Shown: positions 27,962-37,986 of the stretch, one piece after another | Layout of the letters: every line of letters begins with the position of its first letter | Position numbering within the stretch: the first letter of the stretch is position 1 | Assembly (NCBI GenBank): GCA_001767835.1 | Contig: MEMA01000052.1 | Location: 98,851 to 162,850, forward strand | From: Alphaproteobacteria bacterium GWC2_42_16 | GTDB taxonomy: Bacteria; Pseudomonadota; Alphaproteobacteria; UBA9655 | Reading direction: 5' to 3' | DNA: 64,000 nucleotides | Notes under the pieces: generated by a model | Databases searched by the model: none | Told to the model about the DNA's origin: nothing | The model's input: the letters and a program-made list of their open reading frames with translations, nothing else | Program-made: the position numbers and the translations under genes

Positions 27962-29323
27962 ATGGAGTTGAAAGGGAAATCTCAGGCCATGACAGAGCGT
28001 TTTTTGGATGAAAATTACGAACTCGCTCATTTAGAGGTTACTCCTGGTGAGCCAGGAGGGTCTCAATCTGTTGATCTGCCTGTTCTCCATGGAACAATGG
28101 GGCCATCTGTTTTAGATATCCGTAAACTTTATGCTGAAACTGGTTATTTTACTTATGATCCCGGTTATACGTCTACGGCTAGTTGTGCCTCAAACATTAC
28201 CTTTATTGATGGGGAAAAAGGAATCCTACTGCACCGCGGTTATCCCATCGAAGAGCTCGCAGAAAAAAGCACTTTTTTAGAGGTGGCCTATCTTTTAATG
28301 GAAGGAAATCTGCCTCGGAAAAAAGATTTTGAAAGCTTTGTTGAAAGCATCACACTCCATACAATGGTCAATGAACAATTGCACAATTTTTTTCAAGGAT
28401 TTCGTCGCGATGCCCATCCCATGGCAATTATGGTGGGAGTCGTTGGGGCTTTATCCGCCTTTTACCATGATAGCCTTGATATTCACGATCCCAAACAACG
28501 CCTTATCGCTTCACATCGCCTTATAGCAAAAATGCCTACCTTAGCAGCCATGGCTTATAAATATTCCATGGGGCAACCCTTTATATATCCTCGAAATGAC
28601 TTAGGTTATGCAGAAAATTTTATCCATATGCTATTTGCAACACCTGCTGCCCCTTATAAGGTAAATCCTGTTATAGGAAACGCCTTAGATAAAATCCTCA
28701 TCCTCCATGCTGATCATGAACAAAATCCGTCTACCTCAACAGTTCGCTTGGCCGGATCTAGTGGAGCAAATCCCTTTGCATGTGTCGCTGCTGGAATTGC
28801 GTGTCTTTGGGGCCCCATCCATGGTGGAGCTAATGAAGCCGTCATTAACATGTTGAAAGAAATTGGTCACAAGGACCGTATCCTAGAGTATATTAAACGG
28901 GCAAGGGATAAAAACGACCCCTTTCGTCTCATGGGTTTTGGACATCGGGTTTACAAACATTATGATCCGAGAGCCGCTGTTCTTAGAAAAACATGTCAGG
29001 CCGTTTTAGATGAGCTGGGCAACCATGATGATCCCCTTTTAAAATTAGCAAAAGAACTTGAAAAAATTGCTCTGGAAGATCCTTACTTTATTGAGAAGAA
29101 ACTCTATCCTAATGTCGATTTTTATTCAGGAATTATCTTAAAGGCCATAGGAATTCCAACCTCAATGTTTACGGTTTTATTTGCTGTTGCCCGCACCGTT
29201 GGTTGGATTGCGCAATGGATGGAAATGCTTGAAGACCCTTCTCAAAAAATTGGGCGCCCTCGGCAGCTTTATACGGGCTCAACTTTGCGCCATTTTTCTC
29301 CGCTATCTCAAAGGAAAGATTAG
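27962..29323 (+). CDS. gltA: Citrate synthase
   Basis: This is a type II, NADH-sensitive-type citrate synthase of 453 residues, the entry enzyme of the TCA cycle. Catalytic residues sit in [31 protein letters not shown] and [14 protein letters not shown] (two His and an Asp region). The ATG at 27962 has GAAAGG 5 nt upstream; an internal ATG at 27989 ([12 protein letters not shown]) is an alternative that gives 444 residues. It follows gltX closely and precedes a small membrane-protein gene with no gap. Confidence 0.95.
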   Translation: MELKGKSQAMTERFLDENYELAHLEVTPGEPGGSQSVDLPVLHGTMGPSVLDIRKLYAETGYFTYDPGYTSTASCASNITFIDGEKGILLHRGYPIEELAEKSTFLEVAYLLMEGNLPRKKDFESFVESITLHTMVNEQLHNFFQGFRRDAHPMAIMVGVVGALSAFYHDSLDIHDPKQRLIASHRLIAKMPTLAAMAYKYSMGQPFIYPRNDLGYAENFIHMLFATPAAPYKVNPVIGNALDKILILHADHEQNPSTSTVRLAGSSGANPFACVAAGIACLWGPIHGGANEAVINMLKEIGHKDRILEYIKRARDKNDPFRLMGFGHRVYKHYDPRAAVLRKTCQAVLDELGNHDDPLLKLAKELEKIALEDPYFIEKKLYPNVDFYSGIILKAIGIPTSMFTVLFAVARTVGWIAQWMEMLEDPSQKIGRPRQLYTGSTLRHFSPLSQRKD

Positions 29324-29497
29324 ATGGTCGTGCGTCCTCCTGAAACAAAATCCTCTAAAAAATTCAAATTTTCTCCTCGATTGCTTCTTCGTCAAGTTGC
29401 CAATGACAATTACCCTCCAAAAAAATATTATCTCGCCTGGATTCTCATTGGAGTTGGTTTGTTATTTATTACGCTATCTTTGTTTTTGATTGGATAG
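29324..29497 (+). CDS. 57-aa single-TM membrane protein, unknown
   Basis: A short frame starts at the base after the gltA stop, with AAGGAAAG a few bases upstream. The protein has a basic N-terminal region (KSSKKFKFSPRLLLRQ), a PPKKYYLAW segment and one hydrophobic helix (residues 38-56), ending in IG. The SD, direct abutment to gltA and clean topology support a real gene. I recognise no family. Confidence 0.6.
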   Translation: MVVRPPETKSSKKFKFSPRLLLRQVANDNYPPKKYYLAWILIGVGLLFITLSLFLIG

Positions 29498-29612
29498 ACA
29501 AGGAGTCATTGTGATAAATGAAACTGTTCCCTGTTTCTTCAGATGACAAGAAAGCCTTTCCTTCCTGCACATCTGAGAAACAAAGCTCTTGCTCTAAAAG
29601 CTTAGCGTAACT

Positions 29613-30041
29613 TTACGCAGCTGCCTTTTTATGACCTTTGGGATGAGTTCCAAGGCCAATGTCTTTTGCAATGCTACTGCGACGCTTTGCGTAATTTGGA
29701 GCCACCATTGGATAATTAGTTGGCAAATTCCAACGCTCACGATATTGCTCAGGGGTCATATTATAAGCTGTCTTTAAATGGCGTTTTAACATTTTTAATT
29801 TACGGCCATCTTCAAGGCAGATGATATAATCGGGATGAATAGAATTCTCGACAGCAACCGCTGGCTCTGAACGTGAGGTAAGTAAATAGGATTTCCCCGA
29901 AGAAAGAGCGCCCAGACTTCGATGAATCATTTGAACAAGAGCCGGGATTTCAGATGATTCCATAGGGTTTCTTGAAACATAAGCTGCAACAACTTCGGTA
30001 ACTAGTGATGTTAGATCTAAAGATTCCGTTCTTTCAGTCAT
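29613..30041 (-). CDS. MucR/Ros-family transcriptional regulator
   Basis: The 142-residue protein belongs to the MucR/Ros prokaryotic zinc-finger group: an acidic N-terminal oligomerisation part, then the DNA-binding core IICLEDGRKLKMLKRHL and TAYNMTPEQYRERWNLP. As in several MucR paralogues, only one finger cysteine is evident. MucR proteins bind AT-rich, T-A-step-rich DNA and act as global H-NS-like repressors in Alphaproteobacteria. AGAGGA precedes the ATG by 8 nt. Its promoter region contains a near-palindrome that could be an autoregulatory site. Confidence 0.9.
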   Translation of the reverse strand: MTERTESLDLTSLVTEVVAAYVSRNPMESSEIPALVQMIHRSLGALSSGKSYLLTSRSEPAVAVENSIHPDYIICLEDGRKLKMLKRHLKTAYNMTPEQYRERWNLPTNYPMVAPNYAKRRSSIAKDIGLGTHPKGHKKAAA

Positions 30042-30069
30042 TTTTTTAGTCCTCTTTTGTACTTAAGAC

Positions 30070-30098
30070 TCTATATTACACGTTGACCAATCGATCAA
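30070..30098 (-). promoter_or_regulatory. Predicted promoter of the mucR-type gene
   Basis: On the minus strand, TTGATC (complement of 30093-30098) and TATAGA (complement of 30070-30075) are 17 bp apart, upstream of the ATG at 30041. The -35 region lies within the imperfect palindrome TTGACCAATCGATCAA (30083-30098), a candidate operator. This is motif matching only. Confidence 0.35.
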
Positions 30099-30486
30099 GT
30101 ACTTTGTTTTAAAACATAAAAATTACTCGAAAACTCTAGCTTTCTCTAGACATAGAAGAGCTACATTTTAAATTCTATCTGCATTATTATGTTATTTATT
30201 TCATGTAAAATGGTACAAATCGAAGCTGTTATTTACATATTCTTATCACATATGTGACTCCTCTCAAGCACACCTTGAATATCTTTACTCCTTATCGAGG
30301 TTCAGTTAACTTGAGCTGAGTCCAATCCCCCTGTAAAATTAGGACAATATAGATTAATCCGGCCAGCAATCTGTAAAAATGAGAGTTTTTATTGTTCTTG
30401 CTCCCTTGATGCGTGATCAGATTATTTGGCGGGATGAGGTCATATTTTAAATCTTATGAAAACTTGTCAGGTTAAGAAACAATACC
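30099..30486. other. Intergenic spacer, possible transposon-end remnant
   Basis: About 390 bp of AT-rich sequence separate the mucR-type promoter from the polA stop. I find no credible gene; the longest ATG frame near polA is 23 codons at 30379. Around 30318-30350 the text CCAATCCCCCTGTAAAATT followed by AGGACA resembles the outer end of IS3-family elements. No second end or transposase is present. Confidence 0.3.
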
Positions 30487-33186
30487 TTAAATTTCTGCCC
30501 ATGTTTCCCCTACATTTGCTTCTACAACCAAGGGAACAGACAAAGAAGCAATAGACTGCATTACATTGATGATGAGGGCCTCTGCCTTCTTTAAATCGCT
30601 CTCTGCAATCTCAAAGATCAGCTCGTCATGAACTTGCAGTAACATGTGGGCCTCAAGGTGTTTTTCTTTTAAAAGGCGATAAAGTTTGATCATAGCTTTT
30701 TTGATGATATCGGCATTTCCTCCTTGAAGAGGAGCATTGATCGCTTGTCGCTCAGCAAAGGATCGGCGATTTGGATCCCTTGAGTGAATATCAGGTATAT
30801 AACACCGACGCCCTAAAAGGGTTGTAACATATCCTTTTTCTCGTGCTTCCTGCTTAACACGTTCCACATAATCCTGAATACCAGGATAGCATTTAAAATA
30901 CGTTTGGATGTATTCAGCAGCATTTTCCTTACTTATCCCAAGCTGCCGCGCAAGACCAAAGGGGCTTATCCCATAAACAATTCCAAAGTTTATAGCTTTT
31001 GCGCGCTGTCTTAATTCAGGAGTAACTTCACTTAAAGACACACCAAACACGTGAGAGGCTGTTTCCGCATGGATATCCTTTCCTTCTTTAAATGCTTTTT
31101 GTAACTCTGGAAGGTTTGCCATATGCGCCAAAAGACGAAGTTCAATTTGAGAATAATCAACGGAAAGAAGCTTCTTTCCAGGGGCTGCTAGAAAAGCTGA
31201 TCGAATCTTTTTTCCCTCTTCTGTTCGAATGGGAATGTTCTGAAGATTGGGCTCGGAAGATGCCAACCGACCTGTTGAGGTGGCTGTCATCGCATATGAG
31301 GTATGGACACGCCCTGTTTTCCCATTAATCTGCTGAGCTAAGGTATCCGTATAGGTGCTTTTAAGCTTCGAAAGCTGGCGCCACTCTAAAAGGGAGTCTG
31401 CAATAGAATACCCCCCTTCCGAAAGACTTTCTAAAACATCAGCCGCCGTGCCATAGGCACCAGTTTTTCCTTTTTTTCCACCGGGAAGTTTCAACTTTTC
31501 AAATAAAATTTCCCCTAACTGCTTTGGTGAAGAGACATTAAATGGCACTCCTACCTCAGCTTGAATTTTTTTCTCAATCTCATGGAGACGTTTTTCAAGG
31601 TCTTGGCTTAACTTCCTTAAAACCAGAGGATCCACTTTAACTCCTCGGCATTCCATATCCACAAGGACAGGAATGAGAGGACGTTCCAAAGTTTCATAAA
31701 CGGTACACTGATGTTCATCAAATAGCCGCGGCTTTAAAAAAGAATAAAGCTGATAAGTAACATCCGCGTCCTCTGCAGCATAGGTGAGGGCTTTTTCTAA
31801 AGGCACCTTATCAAAGGTAACCTGGCTCCGCCCGGCTCCGACAACATCTTGAAATTTAATGGTTTCGTGGCCAAGATAGAGCTTTGCTAATTCATCCATC
31901 CCATGGCCATGTTGAGCCCCTTCAAGGACATAAGACATAACCATCGTGTCATCGAGGGGAGCAATCTCACAATCATATTTTTTAAGAACAAGCGCATCAT
32001 ACTTAATGTTCTGCCCAATCTTCAAAATCCCGCGATCTTCTAGAACCGGTTTTAAAAGAGCTAGGGCTTCTTTGAAAGGAATTTGCTGAGGATCTTTCCC
32101 GGGCGTCAAAAGATCAGCAGGTTCGCCTTTATGTTTTAAGGGCACATAACAGCCTTGAGATGGTGAGGTTGAAAGGGAAAAACCAACCAATTCCGCCTCC
32201 ATTGCATCAAGAGATGTGGTTTCCGTATCAAAGGCCACATATCCGCATGAACGTATCTTTTCCAGCCATTTTCTTAAGCTTTCTAAATCTTGAACCAACT
32301 CATACTGCTTTTTCTTAGAGATAGACGGCAGACTTTCCTTTTCGAGTCGGTTTAGAAGAGCATTAAAATTTTGCTCACGTAAAAACGCAAAAGCTTTGTC
32401 TTGCTTAAATGGCTTTACGGCAAAAGCTTCAAGCGGTTGCGCATCGGGCACATCATCCTTAAGAGTAACGAGTTGTTTTGAAATACGCGCGTCTTCTGCA
32501 TGAACCAGGAGCGCTTCACGCCGTTTAGGCTGCTTAATTTCATTTGCCTTTTCCAAAAGGTTTTCTAAATTTCCATAGGTTTGAATCAACTCTGCTGCCG
32601 TTTTAATACCAATTCCAGGAACTCCTGGCACATTATCCGTTGGATCTCCGGCAAGGGCTTGCACATCAATCACTTGATTCGGCGGAACGCCAAATTTCTC
32701 TCGAACTTCTTCCGCCCCAATAAGGCGATTTTTTATGGGGTCTAGCATGTGAACTGACTTATTTACCAACTGCATCAAATCCTTATCTGAAGACACAATG
32801 GTGACGTCTCCAGGCTGTGAGTGGGCATAGGTAGCTATCAAGTCATCTGCTTCATACCCTTCCTTTTCAACATAAGGAACGTCAAAGGCCTTACACGCCT
32901 CGCGGATTAAAGAAAATTGAGGGATCAACTCAGGTGGTGTTTCTTGACGATTTGCCTTATATGCAGGATAAATTTTATTACGATAATTTTCGCGCGCGGC
33001 ATCAAAAATTACAACCAAATAATCGGGGTTCTTTTCCTTTAAAAGCTTAATCAACATATTGGTAAAGCCTAGGACAGCTCCAATAGGAGTCCCATCGGGT
33101 CTGGTTAGTGGAGGTAGAGCGTGAAAAGCTCTAAAAATATACCCTGACCCATCAACGAGATAGATCTGAGCAGTCTTTTTGGACAT
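30487..33186 (-). CDS. polA: DNA polymerase I
   Basis: The 899-residue protein has all three domains: an N-terminal 5' nuclease (VDGSGYIFRAFHALPPLTRPDG, EADDLIATYA, SSDKDLMQLV), a 3'-5' proofreading domain with intact acidic motifs (AFDTETTSLD, GQNIKYDALV, YAAEDADVTYQL) and the family A polymerase. Polymerase motifs are SVDYSQIELRLLAH (A), RAKAINFGIVYG (B) and QVHDELIFE (C). It functions in Okazaki-fragment maturation and repair. The start codon lies 333 bp upstream of the ihfB stop and overlaps no functional element that I can see. Confidence 0.97.
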   Translation of the reverse strand: MSKKTAQIYLVDGSGYIFRAFHALPPLTRPDGTPIGAVLGFTNMLIKLLKEKNPDYLVVIFDAARENYRNKIYPAYKANRQETPPELIPQFSLIREACKAFDVPYVEKEGYEADDLIATYAHSQPGDVTIVSSDKDLMQLVNKSVHMLDPIKNRLIGAEEVREKFGVPPNQVIDVQALAGDPTDNVPGVPGIGIKTAAELIQTYGNLENLLEKANEIKQPKRREALLVHAEDARISKQLVTLKDDVPDAQPLEAFAVKPFKQDKAFAFLREQNFNALLNRLEKESLPSISKKKQYELVQDLESLRKWLEKIRSCGYVAFDTETTSLDAMEAELVGFSLSTSPSQGCYVPLKHKGEPADLLTPGKDPQQIPFKEALALLKPVLEDRGILKIGQNIKYDALVLKKYDCEIAPLDDTMVMSYVLEGAQHGHGMDELAKLYLGHETIKFQDVVGAGRSQVTFDKVPLEKALTYAAEDADVTYQLYSFLKPRLFDEHQCTVYETLERPLIPVLVDMECRGVKVDPLVLRKLSQDLEKRLHEIEKKIQAEVGVPFNVSSPKQLGEILFEKLKLPGGKKGKTGAYGTAADVLESLSEGGYSIADSLLEWRQLSKLKSTYTDTLAQQINGKTGRVHTSYAMTATSTGRLASSEPNLQNIPIRTEEGKKIRSAFLAAPGKKLLSVDYSQIELRLLAHMANLPELQKAFKEGKDIHAETASHVFGVSLSEVTPELRQRAKAINFGIVYGISPFGLARQLGISKENAAEYIQTYFKCYPGIQDYVERVKQEAREKGYVTTLLGRRCYIPDIHSRDPNRRSFAERQAINAPLQGGNADIIKKAMIKLYRLLKEKHLEAHMLLQVHDELIFEIAESDLKKAEALIINVMQSIASLSVPLVVEANVGETWAEI

Positions 33187-33228
33187 GAATTTAAAAACCC
33201 TTATAAAAAGAATGGGAAAGTTGTTATT

Positions 33229-33519
33229 TTACTTTCCTCTCAGGACGTTGAGTTGTTCGCGCAAATCTTTTCCAGCCTTAAAGAAAGGGACATATTTTCC
33301 TTCAACTTTCACTTTTTCTCCCGTTCTTGGATTTCTCCCCATACGCCTTTCGCGATACCGCACAGAAAAAGCTCCAAACCCTCTAAGTTCAACACGATAC
33401 CCTTTGCCTAATGCATTGCTTATCTCGTTAAAAATTGTATCAATAGCTTTTTCAACTTGCCTTAAAGGCATCGCTGGAAATGTTTGATTGAGTCGATAGA
33501 CTAATTCTGATTTCGTCAT
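33229..33519 (-). CDS. ihfB: Integration host factor subunit beta
   Basis: The 96-residue DNABII protein has the arm motif [15 protein letters not shown] and N-terminus [12 protein letters not shown]. The [10 protein letters not shown] arm and sequence around [10 protein letters not shown] favour IHF-beta over HU. IHF bends DNA as an alpha/beta dimer; the alpha gene is not in this window. It lies 42 bp upstream of polA on the minus strand and is divergent from dut. Confidence 0.9.
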   Translation of the reverse strand: MTKSELVYRLNQTFPAMPLRQVEKAIDTIFNEISNALGKGYRVELRGFGAFSVRYRERRMGRNPRTGEKVKVEGKYVPFFKAGKDLREQLNVLRGK

Positions 33520-33660
33520 ATTTTCCTCATTGTTCCTTTCAATGTAAAATTATATCCCTTTCAGGGGTCCTTAACAAGAAAAACTCTTTTCATACAGTCA
33601 ATCCTCCCTTAAAGTTACAAAATCGTATTGGAAGTTTTTTCACTCAAAAATGGCTTTAGA

Positions 33661-34119
33661 ATGATATCAGTTTCTCTTCTAAAATTACCCCACGGAGAAG
33701 GCCTGCCCCTTCCAACTTATGCGACAGCCCAAAGTGCCGGGGTTGATTTAATGGCGGCCATTTCTGAGCCTTTTCACATTGAACCCTTTGAGAGAAAACT
33801 CATTCCAACGGGCTTTTCTCTTGCACTTCCTCAAGGATATGAAGCGCAAATCAGACCGCGCTCTGGGCTTGCTTTAAAGCATGGACTGAGCGTTTTAAAT
33901 TCTCCGGGAACTATTGATGCTGATTATCGCGGTGAAATTAAGGTTCTCCTTATAAACCTAAGCAACGAAACCTATCTTATTGAGAGGGGCCAGCGAATTG
34001 CTCAACTCATTTTAATGCCTGTTTCAAGATTCTATTGGAAAGAGATTGATCAACATCATGATATAGAACACAATGACCGCCAAGGGGGTTTTGGCTCAAC
34101 AGGAATATACGCACGATGA
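33661..34119 (+). CDS. dut: dUTP diphosphatase
   Basis: The 152-residue trimeric dUTPase hydrolyses dUTP to dUMP and keeps uracil out of DNA. All five motifs are present: [36 protein letters not shown] and the C-terminal RQGGFGSTG. The frame is open from a TTG at 33628, but the ATG at 33661 gives the family N-terminus ([19 protein letters not shown]). The stop overlaps the next gene in ATGA. Confidence 0.95.
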   Translation: MISVSLLKLPHGEGLPLPTYATAQSAGVDLMAAISEPFHIEPFERKLIPTGFSLALPQGYEAQIRPRSGLALKHGLSVLNSPGTIDADYRGEIKVLLINLSNETYLIERGQRIAQLILMPVSRFYWKEIDQHHDIEHNDRQGGFGSTGIYAR

Positions 34120-34589
34120 AATTTTTTCTTTTTTTTCTTCTTAGCCTCATGACCACCACGCTTGCCTATGGAGAGGAAAGTCCATCGGTTCCTCGCTTTG
34201 TTTCTTTAAAACCAAATGAAGTTAACGCAAGGGTAGGGCCCGGTCCTAATTATCCTGTCGAGTGGGTTTACCTAAAAGCCGGCCTCCCTGTGGAAGTTAT
34301 TGTTGAGTTTGATACTTGGCGTAAAATCCGTGATATCGATAAAGCCGAGGGCTGGGTTCATCAAAGCATGTTAAGCTCAAAAAGACACGCTATCGTTCAA
34401 AACCCTGAAGTCCTGATGTATGATGCCAAAAGTAAACAGAGCGCCCCCTTAGTGCGACTCCAGAAAGGCGTCATTCTTGGCCTTATTAAATGCCAAGATA
34501 CATGGTGCCAGACCCAGATCTATGATTTTAGGGGTTGGGTTGAAAGATCTGCTCTTTGGGGAGTTTACCCCAATGAAAGCATAAAATAA
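34116..34589 (+). CDS. Exported SH3-like domain protein
   Basis: The 157-residue protein has a signal peptide ([19 protein letters not shown], cut near residue 19). Two bacterial SH3-like repeats follow: the first contains [18 protein letters not shown] and GWVHQSML, the second a weaker repeat ending [20 protein letters not shown]. Proteins of this group are periplasmic and often sit near cell-wall functions; no catalytic residues are seen. It is translationally coupled to dut and converges on asd with a 1-bp gap. Confidence 0.8.
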   Translation: MKFFLFFLLSLMTTTLAYGEESPSVPRFVSLKPNEVNARVGPGPNYPVEWVYLKAGLPVEVIVEFDTWRKIRDIDKAEGWVHQSMLSSKRHAIVQNPEVLMYDAKSKQSAPLVRLQKGVILGLIKCQDTWCQTQIYDFRGWVERSALWGVYPNESIK

Positions 34590-34590
34590 G

Positions 34591-35628
34591 CTAATTCATA
34601 TTTGTGGAATATGATTTTAAGTAATTCTTTGAAAGACATTCTGCAATTTGAACTGCATTCAGTGCAGCTCCTTTCCGCAAGTTATCGCTGACAAGCCAAA
34701 ACAACAATCCATTTTCTACGTTTTTATCGCTGCGTATTCGGCTAATAAAGACATTATCTTCTCCAACTATTTCCGCCGGCGTCACATATCCTTCTTTCTG
34801 ACGAGAATCCACAATAGACAGGCCTGAAAAGCCTCTCCAAAGCGCCCGAGCTTCGCCTACTGATAAGGGTTTTTGAAGTTCAACAGCCACAGCCATCGAG
34901 TGGCCAATAAACACAGGAACACGGACACAGGTAATGGAAACTCCAACATTTGTGCTCAAGATCTTTTGGACTTCATTTGAGACCTTTGCTTCCTCAAAGG
35001 TTGTTCCGTCCGGCAAAAAAATATCAACTTGAGGAATGACGTTAAAGGCAATTTGTTTGGGTAACTCTTCCCGAACAAGAGGTTGATTCATGTAAATAGC
35101 CCGTGTTTGACTAAAAAGTTCATCCATTGCGGCACGTCCAGCCCCAGAAACAGATTGATAGGTTGAAACAACCACCCGTTTGAGCCCCGCTTCATCCATC
35201 AAAGGCTTTAAAGCCATGGTTAAAGGAAGAGCCACACAATTCGGATTTGCGATAATGTTACACTTGCCATATTCCTGAAGAGCTTGGGGGTTTACTTCGG
35301 GAACGACTAAAGGAACCTCTGATTCCTGACGAAATTGTGAAGAATTATCAATAACAATGCACCCCGCTTCCGCAGCCATAGGAGCAAATTCCTTCGATAC
35401 CAGCGTCCCCGCAGCAAAAAAAACGAAATCAAACCCTTTAAAATCAAATTCTGTTAGAGGAAGAACATCTAAGACTTGATCTTCTCCAAATGAAACCCGT
35501 TGGCCTCTTGAGGTTGTAGAAGCCACCGCTTGAATTTTATCAATGGGAAAATTCCTTTCAGCAAGAATGGTTAATATTTCCTGCCCTACATTTCCCGTGG
35601 CCCCAATGACCGCAACCCGATAGCTCAT
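34591..35628 (-). CDS. asd: Aspartate-semialdehyde dehydrogenase
   Basis: This NADP-dependent enzyme reduces aspartyl phosphate to the semialdehyde, feeding lysine/diaminopimelate and threonine synthesis. The 345-residue chain has the Rossmann motif IGATGNVGQE, the catalytic cysteine in ANPNCVALPL (near residue 130) and the substrate-binding VSGAGRAAMDEL. The His general base is in PVFIGHSMAV. It lies 10 bp downstream of fabH on the same strand. With dapE it supports a functional DAP branch. Confidence 0.95.
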   Translation of the reverse strand: MSYRVAVIGATGNVGQEILTILAERNFPIDKIQAVASTTSRGQRVSFGEDQVLDVLPLTEFDFKGFDFVFFAAGTLVSKEFAPMAAEAGCIVIDNSSQFRQESEVPLVVPEVNPQALQEYGKCNIIANPNCVALPLTMALKPLMDEAGLKRVVVSTYQSVSGAGRAAMDELFSQTRAIYMNQPLVREELPKQIAFNVIPQVDIFLPDGTTFEEAKVSNEVQKILSTNVGVSITCVRVPVFIGHSMAVAVELQKPLSVGEARALWRGFSGLSIVDSRQKEGYVTPAEIVGEDNVFISRIRSDKNVENGLLFWLVSDNLRKGAALNAVQIAECLSKNYLKSYSTNMN

Positions 35629-35638
35629 TTTGTTCTCC

Positions 35639-36598
35639 CTATATACGAATTAAATTCGAACCCCATGCGAATCCACCTGCAAAGGCCTCACAAAGAATAA
35701 GGTCCCCTTTTCGAATTCTCCCATCTCTTATGGCCTGATCAAGAGCTAAGGGAATAGACGCCGCCGATGTGTTTGCTTGATCGGCCCCGGTGTGAATCAC
35801 CTTTTCATCAGGAAGGCCTAATTTCTTTGCCGTAGCATCGATAATCCGCTTATTGGCTTGATGGGGAACGAGCCAATCCAACTCTTCTTTTTTGATACTG
35901 TATTTTTTCAAAATCTCCTCAACCGCTTCCTCTAACTTATGAATGGCGTGACGAAACACCTCTTGACCATTCATATGAATGGTGCCTACCGTTTGAGTCG
36001 TGCTTGGACCACCTGTAACATATAAGTCATCATACCCACACCCATCGGTGCGGAGAAAACTTCCAATAATACCCTTATCCGTATTGGATTCAGCCCCTAG
36101 AACAACTGCTCCCGCTCCATCCCCAAACAGAACGGCAGTCCGACGATCCTTCCAATCTAGAATACGGCTCATCGTTTCAGCTCCGATCACGAGTGCTGTT
36201 GTTGCCATACCTTGCTTAAGGTAAGCGTCAGCAGTTGCAAGCGCAAAAATAAATCCACTGCATACCGCCGCCTGATCAAAAGCAAAGCCCTTTGTATTGC
36301 CCAGCCCTGCTTGAATTCGCGTAGCGGTTGCAGGAAATGTATGATCGGGTGTGGAAGTCGCCAAAATAATCATGTCTAAATCTTGAGGATCAACGCCCGC
36401 CATCTCCAAGGCATTTTTAGAGGCCTTCACAGCCATATCAGACGTAAATTCGTCAGGAGCAGCAATATAGCGTGCACAAATCCCGGTCCGCTCAACAATC
36501 CATTCATGAGAAGTGTCTAGATGCTCAGAAAGCTCAAAATTTGTGAGTCGTTTTTTTGGAAGATAACTTCCCGTTCCCAGGATAATAGACCGTTTCAT
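35639..36598 (-). CDS. fabH: 3-oxoacyl-ACP synthase III
   Basis: FabH condenses acetyl-CoA with malonyl-ACP to start fatty-acid chains. The 319-residue thiolase-fold enzyme has the catalytic triad Cys in AAVCSGFIFAL, His in WLVPHQANKRII and Asn in GADQANTSAASIPLAL. The start overlaps the plsX stop by 4 nt. It belongs to the rpmF-plsX-fabH cluster, a widely conserved arrangement linking ribosome and membrane-lipid synthesis. Confidence 0.95.
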   Translation of the reverse strand: MKRSIILGTGSYLPKKRLTNFELSEHLDTSHEWIVERTGICARYIAAPDEFTSDMAVKASKNALEMAGVDPQDLDMIILATSTPDHTFPATATRIQAGLGNTKGFAFDQAAVCSGFIFALATADAYLKQGMATTALVIGAETMSRILDWKDRRTAVLFGDGAGAVVLGAESNTDKGIIGSFLRTDGCGYDDLYVTGGPSTTQTVGTIHMNGQEVFRHAIHKLEEAVEEILKKYSIKKEELDWLVPHQANKRIIDATAKKLGLPDEKVIHTGADQANTSAASIPLALDQAIRDGRIRKGDLILCEAFAGGFAWGSNLIRI

Positions 36599-37626
36599 AT
36601 ATGCACGACCTTTTCGTGGGAATCTTTTATTGAAAACTCTTTTCGGAGATGTTCATTAATTTGAGAATTAATCATATCCACAGCAAGGTCAATGGCATGA
36701 GCAAATCCATAAGCATCCGTCCCTCCGTGGCTTTTAATAGCTACCCCATTCAGCCCAATCCAGATTCCCCCATTATAACGTCTATAATCAAGGCGCATGC
36801 GTAGCTTGTTTAGCATTGGTCTTGCAATCCAATATCCAAGGGTAGCCAAAGCCGAGCTCTTAAAAGCTTCTTGCATAGAGTAAAGAGCAAGCTGCATCAC
36901 GCCTTCACCAGCTTTAAGGACAACATTTCCAGTAAAACCATCCATGACGACGACATCCACTGTTCCCCGCATAATATCATCGCCTTCGATATAACCATAA
37001 AAGGCGTCCCTAATCGAAGAGGACCGAATGAGCTCTGCTGCTTCTTTTATAAGGGTACTTCCTTTAATATCTTCTGAGCCCACATTCATGAGACCAACCT
37101 TGGGTTTTGGAAGATGAAGCACGTAACGTGCGAACATTTCCCCCATAATAGCAAACTGCTTTAGGTTTTCAGAGCTACACTCAATGTTCGCCCCTAGATC
37201 CAATAAAACAACCTCTCCCTTTAAGCTTGGCGCTAAGCTTGCAAGCGCGGGACGATCAATTCCAGGCATCGTCTTCAAAAGTATTTTTGCAAGAGCCATG
37301 TAAGCTCCTGTATTTCCTGCTGACACAACCCCATCAGCACGCCCCTCAGCAACTGCTAAAATTGCTTGTCGCATGCTTGAATCAGGCAACCCTCTTAAAG
37401 CAGCGCTTGGTTTTGTTTCAGGCGTGATAATATCCTTACAATGAATAAAAGTAGCCTTGTCTCTTAAAGCCTTTTCTGAAAATAAAATAGGTTTTACCCG
37501 ATCTTCATCTCCATAGAGAAGAAAATTGACGAAAGGGTATCGTTGTGCAGCAATAACAAGCCCCTGAATAATAACTTCAGGAGCTCTATCTCCACCCATT
37601 GTATCAATTGATATTGTAAAACTCAC
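36595..37626 (-). CDS. plsX: Phosphate acyltransferase PlsX
   Basis: PlsX makes acyl-phosphate from acyl-ACP, the donor for PlsY in phospholipid synthesis. The 343-residue protein starts TISIDTMGGDRAPEVI, the family signature, and has SAGNTGAYMALAK and VVMDGFTGNVVLKAGEG. It is coupled to fabH by a 4-nt overlap and lies 28 bp downstream of rpmF. Confidence 0.95.
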   Translation of the reverse strand: MSFTISIDTMGGDRAPEVIIQGLVIAAQRYPFVNFLLYGDEDRVKPILFSEKALRDKATFIHCKDIITPETKPSAALRGLPDSSMRQAILAVAEGRADGVVSAGNTGAYMALAKILLKTMPGIDRPALASLAPSLKGEVVLLDLGANIECSSENLKQFAIMGEMFARYVLHLPKPKVGLMNVGSEDIKGSTLIKEAAELIRSSSIRDAFYGYIEGDDIMRGTVDVVVMDGFTGNVVLKAGEGVMQLALYSMQEAFKSSALATLGYWIARPMLNKLRMRLDYRRYNGGIWIGLNGVAIKSHGGTDAYGFAHAIDLAVDMINSQINEHLRKEFSIKDSHEKVVHI

Positions 37627-37654
37627 TTAAGTCTCTCCAATAATGGAAGATGCA

Positions 37655-37858
37655 TTAAGCTTTAGGCGGAGTTGTTTCTTCAATCGCCTGACCTAAAACT
37701 TGACGCCCTTTATAATGACTACAAGAAGGACAAAGGTGATGAGGAAGCTTCCGCGCCCCGCAATTCGAACACTCCACGCTAGCTACTGGTTTAAGAGCGT
37801 GATGGGCTCGACGCATATTCTGGCGTGAAGGTGACGTTTTTTTCTTAGGAACTGCCAT
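37655..37858 (-). CDS. rpmF: 50S ribosomal protein L32
   Basis: The 67-residue protein starts [20 protein letters not shown] and has the zinc-ribbon pair ECSNCG and LCPSC, so it is the zinc-binding (C+) form of L32. It is the first gene of the rpmF-plsX-fabH-asd unit on the minus strand, with a plausible promoter just upstream. Confidence 0.97.
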   Translation of the reverse strand: MAVPKKKTSPSRQNMRRAHHALKPVASVECSNCGARKLPHHLCPSCSHYKGRQVLGQAIEETTPPKA

Positions 37859-37894
37859 TATTACTACCTATCGTTCTCACAATGTTAGACTGCT

Positions 37895-37923
37895 TATTTA
37901 GCTTAAAAAAAAGATAACAGCAA
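37895..37923 (-). promoter_or_regulatory. Predicted promoter of rpmF-plsX-fabH
   Basis: On the minus strand TTGCTG (complement of 37918-37923) and TAAATA (complement of 37895-37900) are separated by exactly 17 bp, about 40 bp upstream of the rpmF start. The hexamers each match sigma-70 consensus at about four positions. Confidence 0.35.
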
Positions 37924-37986
37924 GTATTTCCTATCCATAAGAAATATGATAGGCTTTTGATATAAAGAGACAAGGGAGAATTCACT

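Noticed and set aside
30379..30450. 23-codon ATG frame downstream of polA
   Set aside because: It has no SD, no family similarity and is of a length expected by chance in this spacer.
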